Source: Oscheius tipulae
Lineage: Eukaryota; Nematoda; Chromadorea; Rhabditida; Rhabditidae
Length of the DNA: 64,000 bases
Assembly: GCA_037178975.1 (NCBI GenBank)
Contig: JASJZH010000001.1
Coordinates: forward strand, 6,556,501-6,620,500
Direction: 5' to 3'
Each line of letters starts with the position of its first letter. Position 1 is the first letter of the stretch. Made by a program: the position numbers and the translations under genes. Under the pieces are notes generated by a model. That model was not told the DNA's origin. It saw only the letters and a list, made by a program, of their open reading frames with translations, and did no database searches. Of the stretch, positions 21,550 to 32,381 are shown in pieces.

Positions 21550-22736
21550 CTAAACACGGTTGTCAGGCTTATTTGACTCGAACTTACTGGAAGAAGATGC
21601 AACCTTCGGTCCACGATTTCTTTTAAAACAGAAGAAACACGCGCGACGCACCTCGGCCGAAAAGACTATATAGAGAATCTGAAGCAATTAAATACTCCGA
21701 GAAAAAGAGTTCTACCGGTGTTATTCCTGTCGTCAAAGGCCTGACGACATAGTTTAAATTTGCATTGAATTCAGCTGATCCTAGGTGGAAGAAGTTGAAC
21801 CCCACCCAGTTCGAGGTGTACACATAAAGGAGCTCAGTGATGAAGATCAGAAAAGCAAGGAGCAGAAGACGAACTTCTTTGCGGACCACCTTCAGACTTG
21901 TTTTCGACTTGACCTGCAAACAGTCCCCATCCATCAGTTTGTCTCTCACTGACTCTCTTCAGCTGCCAACTAGCCCCAACATAGAGAAGAAAAGTGAGTC
22001 CGAGCTCCACAAAAAGCAGGTCGTTTCGGATAAAGTTGAAGGGGAAGTAGAATTCGTCGTGATAGCCACCAGAATCTGTGAACCAGATCCTTTTGATTAG
22101 GCCGGAATAGTGGAGATAGAATACGGCACAGCCCCAAGCTGTTGCCAGGAAGAGTAGAGCGTAAAAGAATAAAGCGCTGTTGTCCTAAATCGTTTTACAA
22201 GCCCATCTCTTGACTCAAACCTTTTTCTGTCCTCCTCTGGAAAGTGTAAAGATTGCTCGCAGACGAACGACGGCAATGACCACGTTGACAGAAATGATGA
22301 GATCGATTCCGAAGGCTCCAATGGCCTCCCAGGCGAGGTGACGAGCCACGGAATTGGTCAGGACACATGTTTGAATGGCTCCGTCTGAAAACGAGTTGTG
22401 AAATATTTTTAGAATGGGAAGGATAGGTACCTTTGAATGTGGTAAGAAGCGTGATGAGATCTCCAACAGCAAGTATTAAGATGCAGGCGTGGAATGGCCT
22501 CGTGAACTTTTTGAGATTCTTCGAGGTTATTACTATGACCACGACGTAGAGATAGAAGATAGCCACAACGAAGGAACAGTAGAAGATGAGGGTACTGGCC
22601 CAACGTGGCTGAGCCCAGGGGACACAAATGTTCCATGTCTCGATCTTAGAGCAATTAAAGTCGTTCTGGACATACTTACCGTTCCTTGGAAGATCTCAAT
22701 ATAGGTGCTGAGCGTTGGCAGATCACTTGTGTCCAT
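21550..22736 (-). CDS. Orphan 7TM receptor, nematode chemoreceptor type (receptor 2)
   Basis: Paralogue of 16521-17577. The start MDTSDLPTLSTYIEIFQG is followed by CVPWAQPRW (receptor 1 has CTPWAQPLW). Hydrophobic segments are STLIFYCSFVVAIFYLYVVV (TM1), ACILILAVGDLITLL (TM2), GIDLIISVNVVIAVVRL (TM3), LFFYALLFLATAWGCAVFYL (TM4), LLFVELGLTFLLYVG (TM5), LLLLAFLIFITELLYVY (TM6) and a TM7 ending ILYIVFSAEVRRACFFC. The exon borders match receptor 1, including the last splice after GITP. The final exon acceptor must be TTGCTTCAG to keep the TM7 end. Its function is presumed chemosensory; no ligand can be inferred. Confidence 0.75.
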
Positions 22737-24386
22737 CGTAGCAGCTGCTAGCTGGAGAAGAAAGTTTGTTCAAAAGAAATAGCGCATGATTGAAGTTGGA
22801 AAAAATATCTTTTGACCTCGTGGCTTAATTGGAAGGGCATGAATGAGCCTGTAAGGCAAAAGACTAGAGCTTGGGATTGTTCCCACCCTGAGGGACGCAT
22901 AATTGACTGTGACGGAGGCGAACAGTGTAGGAGGGAAGTAAGTTTCCTTGGGTAAGAAGGATGTTTTCCTATTGCTCTTCCAATTGGGAAGTCTGGACAA
23001 CAGCTCCCTTTTCACATAGCAAATGGTATATCATGTGACCCTGGATGCACAACACAATGGGTTTTAATCCGGAGGACGCGACTGAAAAGGGAGATTAGAA
23101 GACGTACTCGAACTTCTGACATCCAAATATATACTGCTGGATGTTGGTCAGATCAAGAAAAAGTGTATTTAAGTTGTTACAATCCAAAGCACATATTCCC
23201 AAGGTTTCTTGACTCATTGATTTAATTCTCTCTAGGATCGAAGAACAAATCCAACCAATAATAGGTTGCACGTAATGATAGGGAATCGTCTGTCCTGGAA
23301 TAACGGAAGTAAACCTCTTCCGGGAACAGTATCCGTGGAAGCAATCTCGAGAAAATATATTTCCTACCGGAAACCATTCCAGACATGAGAGAAACCTATT
23401 TACATTACTTGTAAGGGTAGTACTGAAATAGGCATCTCGGATCAGAACGAGTCGCGTAACTTCCTAGTTTCGCGGGTTCAAGTACCGCCACTATTTTCTG
23501 GTATACGCAACGTGTTTGTAGACCAGAATAAGCGGTACTCAGAATTCTTGGCTGACAATTAACGTATAGAACACTCTTCTTTACTGTGATCTTTTGGTTC
23601 GGAAAATTACTCGTTTTGTAAGCCTACCGCCTGCAGAAAATCCCTTTCGTATACCTAAACTAAGTGGAGGTAGGCTAAAATGCAAAATTGCGTGCTTTCC
23701 GAAAACGCGCTTATGGCCCGAGGTGCCTGCTTACAGTACTACTGAGGAAGGAGCTCTGAAGCTCTGTATTTCTTTGGGTCACTTTCGAATCTCTTTGTCT
23801 CAGATCCTTCTGGAGAGTTCAATGTTCCCTTCTCCTTGCAGGCAAAACATTTCTGTTTATGGGACAACCTCGGTCAGCTGCTCGAGCACAACAGACTTTT
23901 ACAGTTGGCAAACTTGAACTCTACTCGGGAGGGGTTTTTCCCACGCGAGGGACTACGCGGGGCTTGCTGGCACTGCTCGGCCTGTTTGTCTTCTCAACGA
24001 TGACACCGTATATTCAAATAGAGAGCCGAATACGGAGTGGCTGTATTGACTGATTCATGCGAGAGAGAGACTGTGAAGTACCACACTGACTCATTCAACA
24101 GTCCCTCCTCCTTCGAAGCTTCCTCGTATCACCTCGCCCCACATCGCTGGCATCAAGTGGGTATAGGGTTGGGTTCGTGGGAACATCTCCTCTTGAAAAC
24201 TGGATCTCCCTTCTCTCTCTCCCTCACTCTTCGTCCTCCTTTTGTATGGAAGCAGCTCCTATCAAATACGAAGGAAAAGATCATAAGAGTGGAGGAGGAG
24301 GTGGATCCAGGCTTGCCACAGCTTCCAGGGTCCCGAGGTTACTTTTTCGATCACCCTAGCTCAGTTCTTCATAACCTCTTTTCAGA
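22737..24386. other. Intergenic region upstream of innexin
   Basis: No exon is supported. A degenerate box-B-like GCGGGTTCAAGTACCGCC at about 23477-23495 may be a tRNA-derived remnant. A TTTTCAG acceptor 1 nt before the innexin ATG suggests trans-splicing or a 5'-UTR intron. Confidence 0.5.
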
Positions 24387-26820
24387 ATGGTTTTCGCTGA
24401 AATCGTCGGAACGTTGTCTTTTCTCCAACCACAGGCAGACGATGATATTTCGGATCGTCTGCACTACTACTACACGACCACTTTCCTTCTCCTAACAGCG
24501 GTTAGTAGCAGCTGTTTTAGACCATTCCGAAAAGATAAATTGATCCAGAAAGAGCTTGATTGCTCGTTTTGTTTAGACTGTTTGCCCAGCGTCTAGCGTG
24601 AGCATGAGCTTTCCCATTTTGGGGGAACTGTGTTGCAAGGACTGTTTCAAAAAGGGTCATCTGGTTCCAAGCTATAAGCGAGTTCCTCAATTGTGATCTA
24701 TGCTGGATGTAAAAACCAACGAGCAAGGGCTTTGTTAACTAACTGTAACTGGTAGAACCGGAACAGTTTGGCGTCTCCCGTGCTAGCTCAACCTGCAGCA
24801 TTCCCCAACTCGATTTGAGCATATATTTCGTGCCAAACCTTTACCTCGCGTACTGAAAGTATGCTAGACGAAAATTTGTCGTGATCATACTTGAGCGATC
24901 AATCGTGAAAGATAGTAGTGCACAGGGTTGTTCATCGGGCCCGCGGCAGTATTGTCCCGACGTGCGTCAGTAAAGCGCAAATTCGGCGGAAGGCGAATTA
25001 ACTGAGAAAATACTGAGATCAGACTTGTCATCCATTTTAAACATAAGCTCTTCATAACATACATAGCAAATGTTCAAAATGTATGCCAAGGTTTTCGTCA
25101 GCCCTCCAAAAACAGTGAACAGCCCTGGTAGTGCAGCCTGTTTCCAGGTTCTGATCAGTTTGAAAATGTTCGGAGGACGCCCAATTGAATGCTGGCTACC
25201 TGCAGAGTATAAGAGCAGCTGGGAGGACTATACAGGTGATCAGGCCTCTTGTTCCTTTTCCAACAATGACTAGAAATGTACTGTTGGGCTCGAAACACCT
25301 ACTTTGCTCCATTTGATTCGGAACTGCCCAATGCTGAGGAAAGAGGCAGAACCATGGTCTCCTACTACCAGGCATCATTATTTTGTAAACTCTCTCACAA
25401 AGGTTTCCAGTGGGTCCCGTTCTTTCTCGTCATCGTCGCCTTCATGTTCTACTCGCCTTGTCTCCTTTGGAGAATCCTCTACGACAAGTCAGGGATCAGA
25501 CTCAAGGACATTATGAACTTTGCCAACGATAAGGGAAATGTTCAACCGAGTATGAGAATCCACGTTTGAACAAAAAATAAAGTTTAGTGACGAGGCAAGC
25601 TAATATCAACGGATTGGCTGCCCACCTTTCTTCGGTCTTCAAGCACAGGTTTCGGTTCGGCTCGGAGCATCCCTACCATCACAGGTCACTTTCTTTTTCT
25701 GTGAATAAACTGAACACGGCTCCGGCTCGCGTCTAAAATAGATTTCATTTCAGAATTTTCAAATTTTTGAACATGCGGTTCTACGAGGCCTATCTGACCT
25801 ATCTGTATCTCGGAATCAAGTTTCTCTTCCTCATCAACGTCCTCGGACAGGTGAGTCAGCAGACTAAGAGGGATCCACAATTATTAGATGTTTCTTTTGA
25901 GCAAGTTCCTGAAAACCAATGACCAAGGGTTCTACGGCTACGGAATCATCTGGGACCTGATCACTGGATCAGGCTGGACCGAGTCACCCAACTTTCCCGT
26001 GGTCACCTACTGTGACATGCAGATACGAATTCTCGGTCATGTTCAAAGGCATACAGTTCAATGTGTTCTGGTCATAAATATTTTCACAGAGAAGGTAGGA
26101 AAAGTTGCAGCAAAAAAAGTACTCAAAGCCTAGATATTCCTTCTTCTCTGGCTCTGGTACACTCTCCTTGCCGTCGTTTCTTTTGGCAGCATAATGTCAT
26201 GGATCTTCTCGTCTCTCCCCTTCGAACAGAGAAAAAAGTAGATTTTTTAGGAGTTTCCAAAAGTGTTCAGGTTTGTGGCTCGACGTCTCGAACTGGCCGA
26301 TGTTAGTTTCAAGACGAAACATTTCGAAGTAGAATTGGAAGAAGTAAGTTTCTTTCCTAAAACAATTTGACCGCTTTAGTTTGTCCGTGACTACGTGAAG
26401 ATGGATGGTATTTTTGTCCTCCGCATGATTACTATTCATTCCGGTGTTCTGATCTGCACAGAGGTTCTCCCGTTGGCTCCGTAAAAATGTATCATTTTTC
26501 AGGTAGTCGACAAAATGTGGGATCAGTTTCTCTTAGAGCAGGGTAAGTTCTGTGTGTGCTCCTCTCTCTATCTCTTTCTCAGGTCGTAATGCAGTCATCA
26601 CGCTTCTTGATGAGCATGGTCTGTCCTTCTTTCTAACTTTTTCTTCTAATCACCCCCTTCAGGCAAAGACATCATTGACGAGCGGTCGCCGTCGGCTGGA
26701 GGCATGTCGGACATGATGGGAGGACGTAGAAAGACGTCCGTCCTGGTCCCTCTGATGTCCCGCGAGGATCTGAGCACTGTTCAAGAGAACCCCTACCTGC
26801 GGCCGCCAAGTACCACCTGA
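24387..26820 (+). CDS. Innexin (gap-junction channel subunit)
   Basis: Innexins form invertebrate gap junctions and hemichannels with four TM segments. The first exon (MVFAEIVGTLSFLQPQADDD) is separated by a roughly 650-nt intron from VLISLKMFGGRPIECWLP. Extracellular loop 1 follows with YCWARNTY (Cys-containing). Then comes the signature YYQWVPFFL opening TM2, LCF-type TM3 (YLTYLYLGIKFLFLINVLGQ), loop 2 with CDMQIR and VQCVLVINIF, and TM4 (FLLLWLWYTLLAVVSFGSIM). The cytosolic tail ends near RKTSVLVPLMSRED and TT. About ten exons are needed, most introns being 35-45 nt. The YYQ|W intron begins with GC instead of GT. All family hallmarks are present and the length is normal. I cannot assign which of the many nematode inx genes this is. 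Confidence 0.93.
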
Positions 26821-27084
26821 CTCTCGACAAACTCTCTCCAGTAGATTCTTTTTCCAATAAAACTCTTTCTCCGACTCTCGAGAGTCCGCCCCATTTTTGG
26901 ATTGACTCACTCGACCAACTCTCTCTGGCCGCTCCCATTCTTTCGCTGCCCGCCCCAACTCTTTTTCCCGATTTCGCCAACAAACCATGAACACTGGTAG
27001 GTCATCTCTTCTCATTCATGAGGCGGATTCCAAGGGCAATCTGTCAAGGAATCGATATCATGTTCTATTTGTCGGGTTCCTCTG
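26821..27084. other. Short intergenic gap
   Basis: 3' flank of the innexin gene. The AATAAA at about 26855-26860 can serve as its poly(A) signal. Nothing else is seen. Confidence 0.5.
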
Positions 27085-27570
27085 TTAGACTCTTCTACAT
27101 CTTGTCGTTTTCGTTGACTTACCCCAGAGCCGTGAGTAATAATAACTGAAGAAGTGTGGAATCTGACTTTCTAATCTTTTTCTGTAGACAAAGATAGCTT
27201 CCTGCTTGGTCCAGCATCGAGCAGGAGTCTCTCTGACGTTTTCTGTTGGTCTAACTGTAAAATGGGAGTCATAAAGAGTTCTGTTTAAACAGAATTCATA
27301 GCGTCCGGCCCTTGCAACAACTCTAACCATGGCGCTAGTCCACGGCCGTATTCTCTGTAAGTGTTTCAAGACTAAGAAAAGCCTTTGGATTTACCCTGTA
27401 CACAGTCCTTGTTGCCCTCTTCTCTTTTCCTCCACACAGACTCCACTCTGATGTCGGTTTCATAGTACAGCCTTGCTCCGCTTCCGGTGACCATGTCACT
27501 ATAGGCTTGAACCAACAGAATTCGTCCCCACAACAGGGTCGAACAATAACAACTAACAAGAGCAAGGGCT
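27085..27570 (-). CDS. Possible secreted protein, antisense to the next gene model
   Basis: Two minus-strand segments join in phase through a 23-nt GT-AG gap at about 27375-27397. The first reads LLVQAYSDMVTGSGARLYYE after a hydrophobic stretch (ALALVSCYCSTLLWG) resembling a signal peptide. The second reads LKHLQRIRPW, then RAGRYEFCLNRTLYD with a glycosylation site. No ATG is found for the hydrophobic start, and the intron is too short for this genome unless the next acceptor is used. The locus overlaps the first exon of the plus-strand model below, so at least one of the two is wrong. No family is recognised. Confidence 0.25.
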
Positions 27571-28230
27571 GTTTTTACTGAAAACTGTGTCAACAGATTG
27601 CTTTGAATCAGCAATCTTTTCAGTCTCAATCAAATATGTCCCGCTTTGTCGAAGATACGAGCCAGCAGAAGCTCCTACAAGCAGGAAGATTCCACGTCTT
27701 CAGCCTCTAGTTGCGGCCAAAGCGAATAATCTGGAGGTAGGCGGATGAATGAGGTCACGTTTGCTCAGCTGAATGTTGACTGGATCGTAAATAGACCTTT
27801 CCTAGCTTCTAAAAACGGAAATTGTTTTTCAGGCCGCCTCTCGTTCGGTATCACAAGCCTCAATCCGTTCCGATGTTGTGCATATTCCCATCCGGCTAGT
27901 GGGTCCAGCGAATCCAGCGTCCCGAGAGAATTCACAAATTCCTCGTCCAAAAGTCATACCTCCCTCTCCGCCTGTTAGAAAACAGGCACTGACTTCACAC
28001 GTCAACCAGATAACTGACGCACCGACACAAGAAGAAACGAAAGCGAAAGGACTGCGAAGATTCCGCTCTAAATCGGCTTCCGTATTGAAAGCTCCAAGTT
28101 TCAGGTACACGAATTTCTTATTGTTTACTAACTTTTCTGTTCCAGCTGCATTCCGGAGCTCGATGAGTGTACGAATCAAGAACGGGTCTATTTTACTCTA
28201 GAAAACACGAGGCCGCAAATTGTATCATAA
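27331..28230 (+). CDS. Proline-rich, probably disordered protein
   Basis: Exons at 27331-27358, about 27632-27740, about 27833-28104 and about 28144-28230 join in phase. The product starts MALVHGRILF and contains IPRLQPLVAAKANN, IPRPKVIPPSPPVRK and KGLRRFRSKSASVLKAP, then a short C-terminal segment. Composition (Pro, Ser, Arg, Lys) and lack of hydrophobic blocks suggest an intrinsically disordered protein; the IPRPK / PPSPP motifs could bind SH3-type domains, which is inference. The second to fourth exons are convincing; the first is not, because it overlaps an antisense candidate. An in-frame open stretch continues at about 28253-28486 but I could not join it. Confidence 0.45.
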
Positions 28231-28737
28231 TTTTTGAAGGAAACTTCTCGACGTCGTTAGTTCTGGAAGACATGTCGATACGGTAACCAAAGAAGTAGCG
28301 CTGGTAATAAATAATTTTCTGGAATCGCCTTCGGGTGTTCATGTTGTCTCTCCCAAAATTCGTGTCTCTCAAAACAAGCCCTCCGAAGACGGGAGAAGAG
28401 TTCCTGAGTCTCGTCAAGGAATGAACTCTTTTGATCGCTTTGACTCACAAAGGAAGTCCTTGTGGAAAATCAAATAGACCTTCCACCGGAACAAGAAATT
28501 GCTCTGAATCTATTTCAAGCAGGACAGCCATTCGTCTCAAAAGGCCGAATAATGATCGCCTCTACTCTTTTTTTTGTTTTGACCATTCAAACGAGTATGC
28601 CAAGCTGTTTTACCCGAACTTCTAAAACAGCCACTTTCAAGTCACAGCAAGTCTCCAACAATGAACTGGCTTTTACTTAAAGAAGCCCCAGTTCTGAGGG
28701 TGAATGACTCATTAGGAGTTTAGAACTTGTTCTAGAA
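28231..28737. other. Unresolved coding-like stretch
   Basis: On the plus strand a 74-codon open frame (about 28253-28486, containing VALVINNFLESPSG and RRVPESRQGM) and another frame at about 28462-28680 (LPPEQEIALNLFQAGQPF) look coding in composition. No splice join places them in either neighbouring gene. They may be exons of the preceding gene. Confidence 0.3.
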
Positions 28738-29657
28738 ATGAGAGAAGAACAGTTGAAGGCCCTTGACGAGCTTCAGGATACTCTCGATCACTTTCACGAT
28801 GGAATGAATCGCAATTTCGATCGTTTTGCAAAACAGCCAAGAGAAGCTGAGCAAGGCTGTGGACAGTTTCAACACTGCGATCCGTAAGGCCAGACAGGCT
28901 CGGGGTGGGACTTCGTTATAATAGTTCTTAGTGAGAAGTTCTCAGTAGTCGATGACAGAAAAAGCGTTGGTCACTCGTGGAACTCGACGGAATACACGAT
29001 TTTAGAAAATACTTAAGCGCCATAGGCTTGTTGCAAGACACGATCATTCCAGTTATCAGCAGTCTGGGATTGATATTGCCAAACTTAAACAGGGTTTAGA
29101 ACCAGAAAATCTTCAGAAGAGTCGCCATACAAAAACTTCAACGAGATCTACCTTGGTTTGTCCATTCTTCTTCACTTCAAACTGAGCAAGGGCCGTCCGA
29201 ACCTTAATGACAAGGAAAGAGACGACCTGGTCAGGTTGTATCTGATTCTTTTCAATCAGCTCATAGAAAACGGGGACAGCGATACTCTCGGCCTGTTCAG
29301 TAAGATGGTCTGGTCGCAGATTCCTCAATACATGACCAAGAAACAACAAAGTTTGTTCGAAACGCGTATTTCACAGCTTTGTTCCAGGAAAAAGGAGGTT
29401 CGAGTCCTATACACCGGAATCAATCGGCGAATTCATTGGCACGATATTTCGCTTGATATCCAAAATGATAGTCCCATACAACGGGGGTTTGTTTTTGCTC
29501 TTTCTCTTTCTCTCTCTCTCTTTCTCTCCACAAATGCTTGTCAGGGTCGGAAGAGATCGAGGACTCGGAGATGAAGGAGCGGATGATCGCGCGCGTCGTG
29601 GAAATGTACCCGAAACTCAAGGGAGCTCACCATTCTTTCTTGACCTTGAACGATTAA
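28738..29657 (+). CDS. Helical coiled-coil protein, unknown, with an apparent frameshift
   Basis: It begins MREEQLKALDELQDTL two bases after a GTTCTAG acceptor, a coiled-coil start. The continuation SQEKLSKAVDSFNTAIRKARQARG lies in the +1 frame, so the first exon needs one skipped base near 28835 or an unusual splice. From there the model is regular: an intron to about 29091 (GFRTRKSSEESPYKNF, then NDKERDDLVRLYLILFNQL), a 39-nt intron after MTKKQQ at about 29354, KRRFESYTPESIGEFIGTIF, an intron over a CT-rich tract at about 29487-29545, and SEEIEDSEMKERM to a TAA at 29655-29657. The protein looks all-helical and cytosolic. I do not recognise it. An alternative last exon ends at 29750. Confidence 0.5.
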
Positions 29658-30027
29658 TGAAGAGACCTCAATCAGGCAGATATGAAAGAGCTTTCGCAGC
29701 TTACCAAATATCTGGACAAGTATACTCGAGAACGATTTGATCTGTTTTAGTATCTACTGTTAAGGACTCTGTAAGACGACACGCATTTTCTTCCCGCCAA
29801 TGTTTTCTAATCGGATAAACTGTTTTCTTTCAATCTGTTTGTTTTCTAAATTAAGGGGACAATTGTATTTGGCTTAGTTTTTAGCTTCAGTCCCGCCGTC
29901 ACTACTCGTCCTGTGGGGTCAGAGACGCAGGGTCGGTACGCAACTCTAATTCAAGGATTTGACTAGTCTTTTTTTCAGTGGTCCTACTCCTTTTCTCTCA
30001 CATTTTCATAAGAAAATTCAGAGAGAA

Positions 30028-32194
30028 ATGGTGGATAATGACCACGACTATTCTCCCGAACGTAATTGGGAAATGAAGCCGATTCTGCCTCTGTCTCAAC
30101 TGGGCATCCTGGCCATACTAAACAGCAAAGACAAGTCTCTTCCAGTTCACAAAATCACAGCTTTCCTACGGTTTGAATGTTTAATTTCTAGCCAGAAATA
30201 CTTTTTTCCAGAAGGCATTTCCCCTATCATCTGGGAACGACTACCACTTTTATAAACAAAGTTATGAGACTGAATCAGTTGGTAGCTCAAAGGTCTTCGG
30301 AGGAAGAGGTGGGTCTATTCAAAGAGTTTAAAAGAAAATCCTTTACAGGCTGAGGAGTACCAAATTCCTGCAGCTAAAATACCAAATTGTGTTCGAAAAT
30401 ACCAGAATATGCCCGCCGATTACAATTCTCCGTCGTCTCCAGCCTACTACATGCGATTTCCCTGCTCGTGGGAGCAGATGGCAGCTGGAGAACTGGAAGA
30501 AGAGTACGACGAAGATTTGGATCATTTGAGGATCAGACATAAGAAAGGAGATGTGAGTTTAGAAAAAAGCAGAAAATGAATGAAAGTGTTAGAAGATAAC
30601 GTGGAACAAGCCGTCGATTCCGGAGAGGTTCCTCATCGCGTTGGCCATTTTGAACAGTGCTACGGGTCGTCTACTCGCCTCGGAGATTTTCGCTTTCATC
30701 GAGTAAGAGACTACTTAATTCTTTTCACTTTTCTCAGAAAACACTTTCCCTACTACCGGACAGCTGACAAAAAGTGGAAGAAGCAGAATGCAAACGAGGC
30801 TCTGAAAGCTATTCGAGGAATGTTCGGACGGGATAAGCTGTCAAAGCCGGATGTGAGTGAGAGATGACTGGAGAAACCAACTCTTTAGACAACAGACAAA
30901 CTTGGAAATGGCTCTCTGAATGTGTACTACATTCGAAACGACCGACTGAGCATGTTCAAGCAATTCTTCACAAAGTATACCGAGGACAACCCCGATCCAC
31001 AACTTTATGGCATGCAGAATCCAGGTACATTGAATTTAGTTTGATTGGAGCCATTTAAAACAGAACTCTGGCCAGCAATGGTCAAGGGAGACCTGAAAGA
31101 GGATGTGGACAAGACCCGACTGAAGATCTGTTCGTGGGGAAAAGTTCGATCGCAAATGGACAAGAGTGATCGCAATCCGTACGAGGCCACAGAAGAACAG
31201 AAATCAACAGATGTATCGAAACCTTTTTTGCCCTTCCGACTCTTTGCCCTCTTGGGCTATCTTCATCTCCGCCAAGAGGACATCTTCCCCACGCAACTGT
31301 ACGAATGGCTCAAGGAGAACGTCTACTATTTCCGATTTGCCAACCCCAGCTGGAAGATGCAGATGAAAACTGTTCTCTATAAGACTTTCATCAAGAAAAC
31401 TGCTGAAAATGTAAGTTTCCTCGAAAGTCTGAGTAGAAATAGAAGTCAGGTAGAGAACTTGAAGGGCAACGAAGAGAGCACAATGTACACATTGGACGAG
31501 GAGAGAAAACAAAGACTCATCAACGAGATTCTTGCCTTCGAAGCCAGGGAGAAGACGATTGAAGTGAAGAAGTACGGTGTGGCTTCCAAAGGTAAACTTT
31601 TAATTTGAAAGATTTAATAGACCTTATTCTACTCCGTATTCCCTGTTCCATGCTACGTGTTCTGTCTCATTCTGTTCCGTAAGGCTGTATGTTCCATATG
31701 TAGACATCTTTGTCCCGTAGCAGCTAAAAGTTTAATTCATTATTGCAGAAAAGTGGAACAGACTCTTCCCTCCAGAGTTCAGAGAGATGTATGCCACGGT
31801 CGAAGACGAATCCGAAGCCGAGTCGGAGTCTTCGGACGATCAAGAAGTTTTCCTCGAGGACGAAGACTACGATCTGGAAAGAGATGTGGGGTTGAAGAGA
31901 GGAGTCCATAAACAACATGAGAACAAGGAGTACGTCGAAGACAAAGTAGCGACTGTAGTAGGATCTATGCAGAAGTATATCGTTCAGATGTCTCGAGAAA
32001 ACGATAGACCTGCAAGTGTCGAAATGTCCATGTCTAACAATGAGAGACGCTACAGGACGAGAAGGAAGCAGATCGATTTCAGCAAAATGCTGGCGAATGA
32101 ACTCGGTGAAGAAGAGGAGCCGGTAAGACACTCAGTACATTATAGTATCTATTCTCTGTAGACAAGGAAAAGGAAAAGACGAAGAGCTTTCTAG
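30028..32194 (+). CDS. Protein with three divergent forkhead-like winged-helix domains
   Basis: About nine exons join in phase to a protein of roughly 560 aa. Three segments follow the forkhead pattern of helix 1, helix 2, 'FPYYR' turn, then recognition helix: (1) about residues 17-75, PLSQLGILAILNSKDKSLP then HFPYHLG; (2) about 155-210, PERFLIALAILNS, LLASEIFAFIEKHFPYYRTA, WKKQNANEALKAI; (3) about 315-375, FRLFALLGYLHL, IFPTQLYEWLKENVYYFR, WKMQMKTVLYK. Canonical forkhead residues such as NSIRHNLS are not kept, so DNA contacts may differ. An acidic stretch (EDESEAESESSDDQE) and a terminal basic cluster TRKRKRRRAF, a likely nuclear signal, support a nuclear role. The domain call rests on pattern only. 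Known forkhead factors have one such domain, so three in tandem would be new. Confidence 0.6.
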
Positions 32195-32381
32195 GAGTGA
32201 GGAGACGAGTAGCAACAAATCGGGTAGAAGATCTCTCCTGGGATCCATTAGATTCAATAAAAACTTACTTGTTCTGTCTTTTGTCAAAAAGAAACAGTAA
32301 CTTTGGAAAACTTTGCCCTTTTGAACAAAAAAGCTATAAATAGTGACAATCAGAGCACAGAGGCCATTCAAAAAGTCTGCC

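Noticed and set aside
29496-29530. CT-rich tract as a repeat of interest
   Set aside because: It is the polypyrimidine tract of an intron 3' end and simple sequence.
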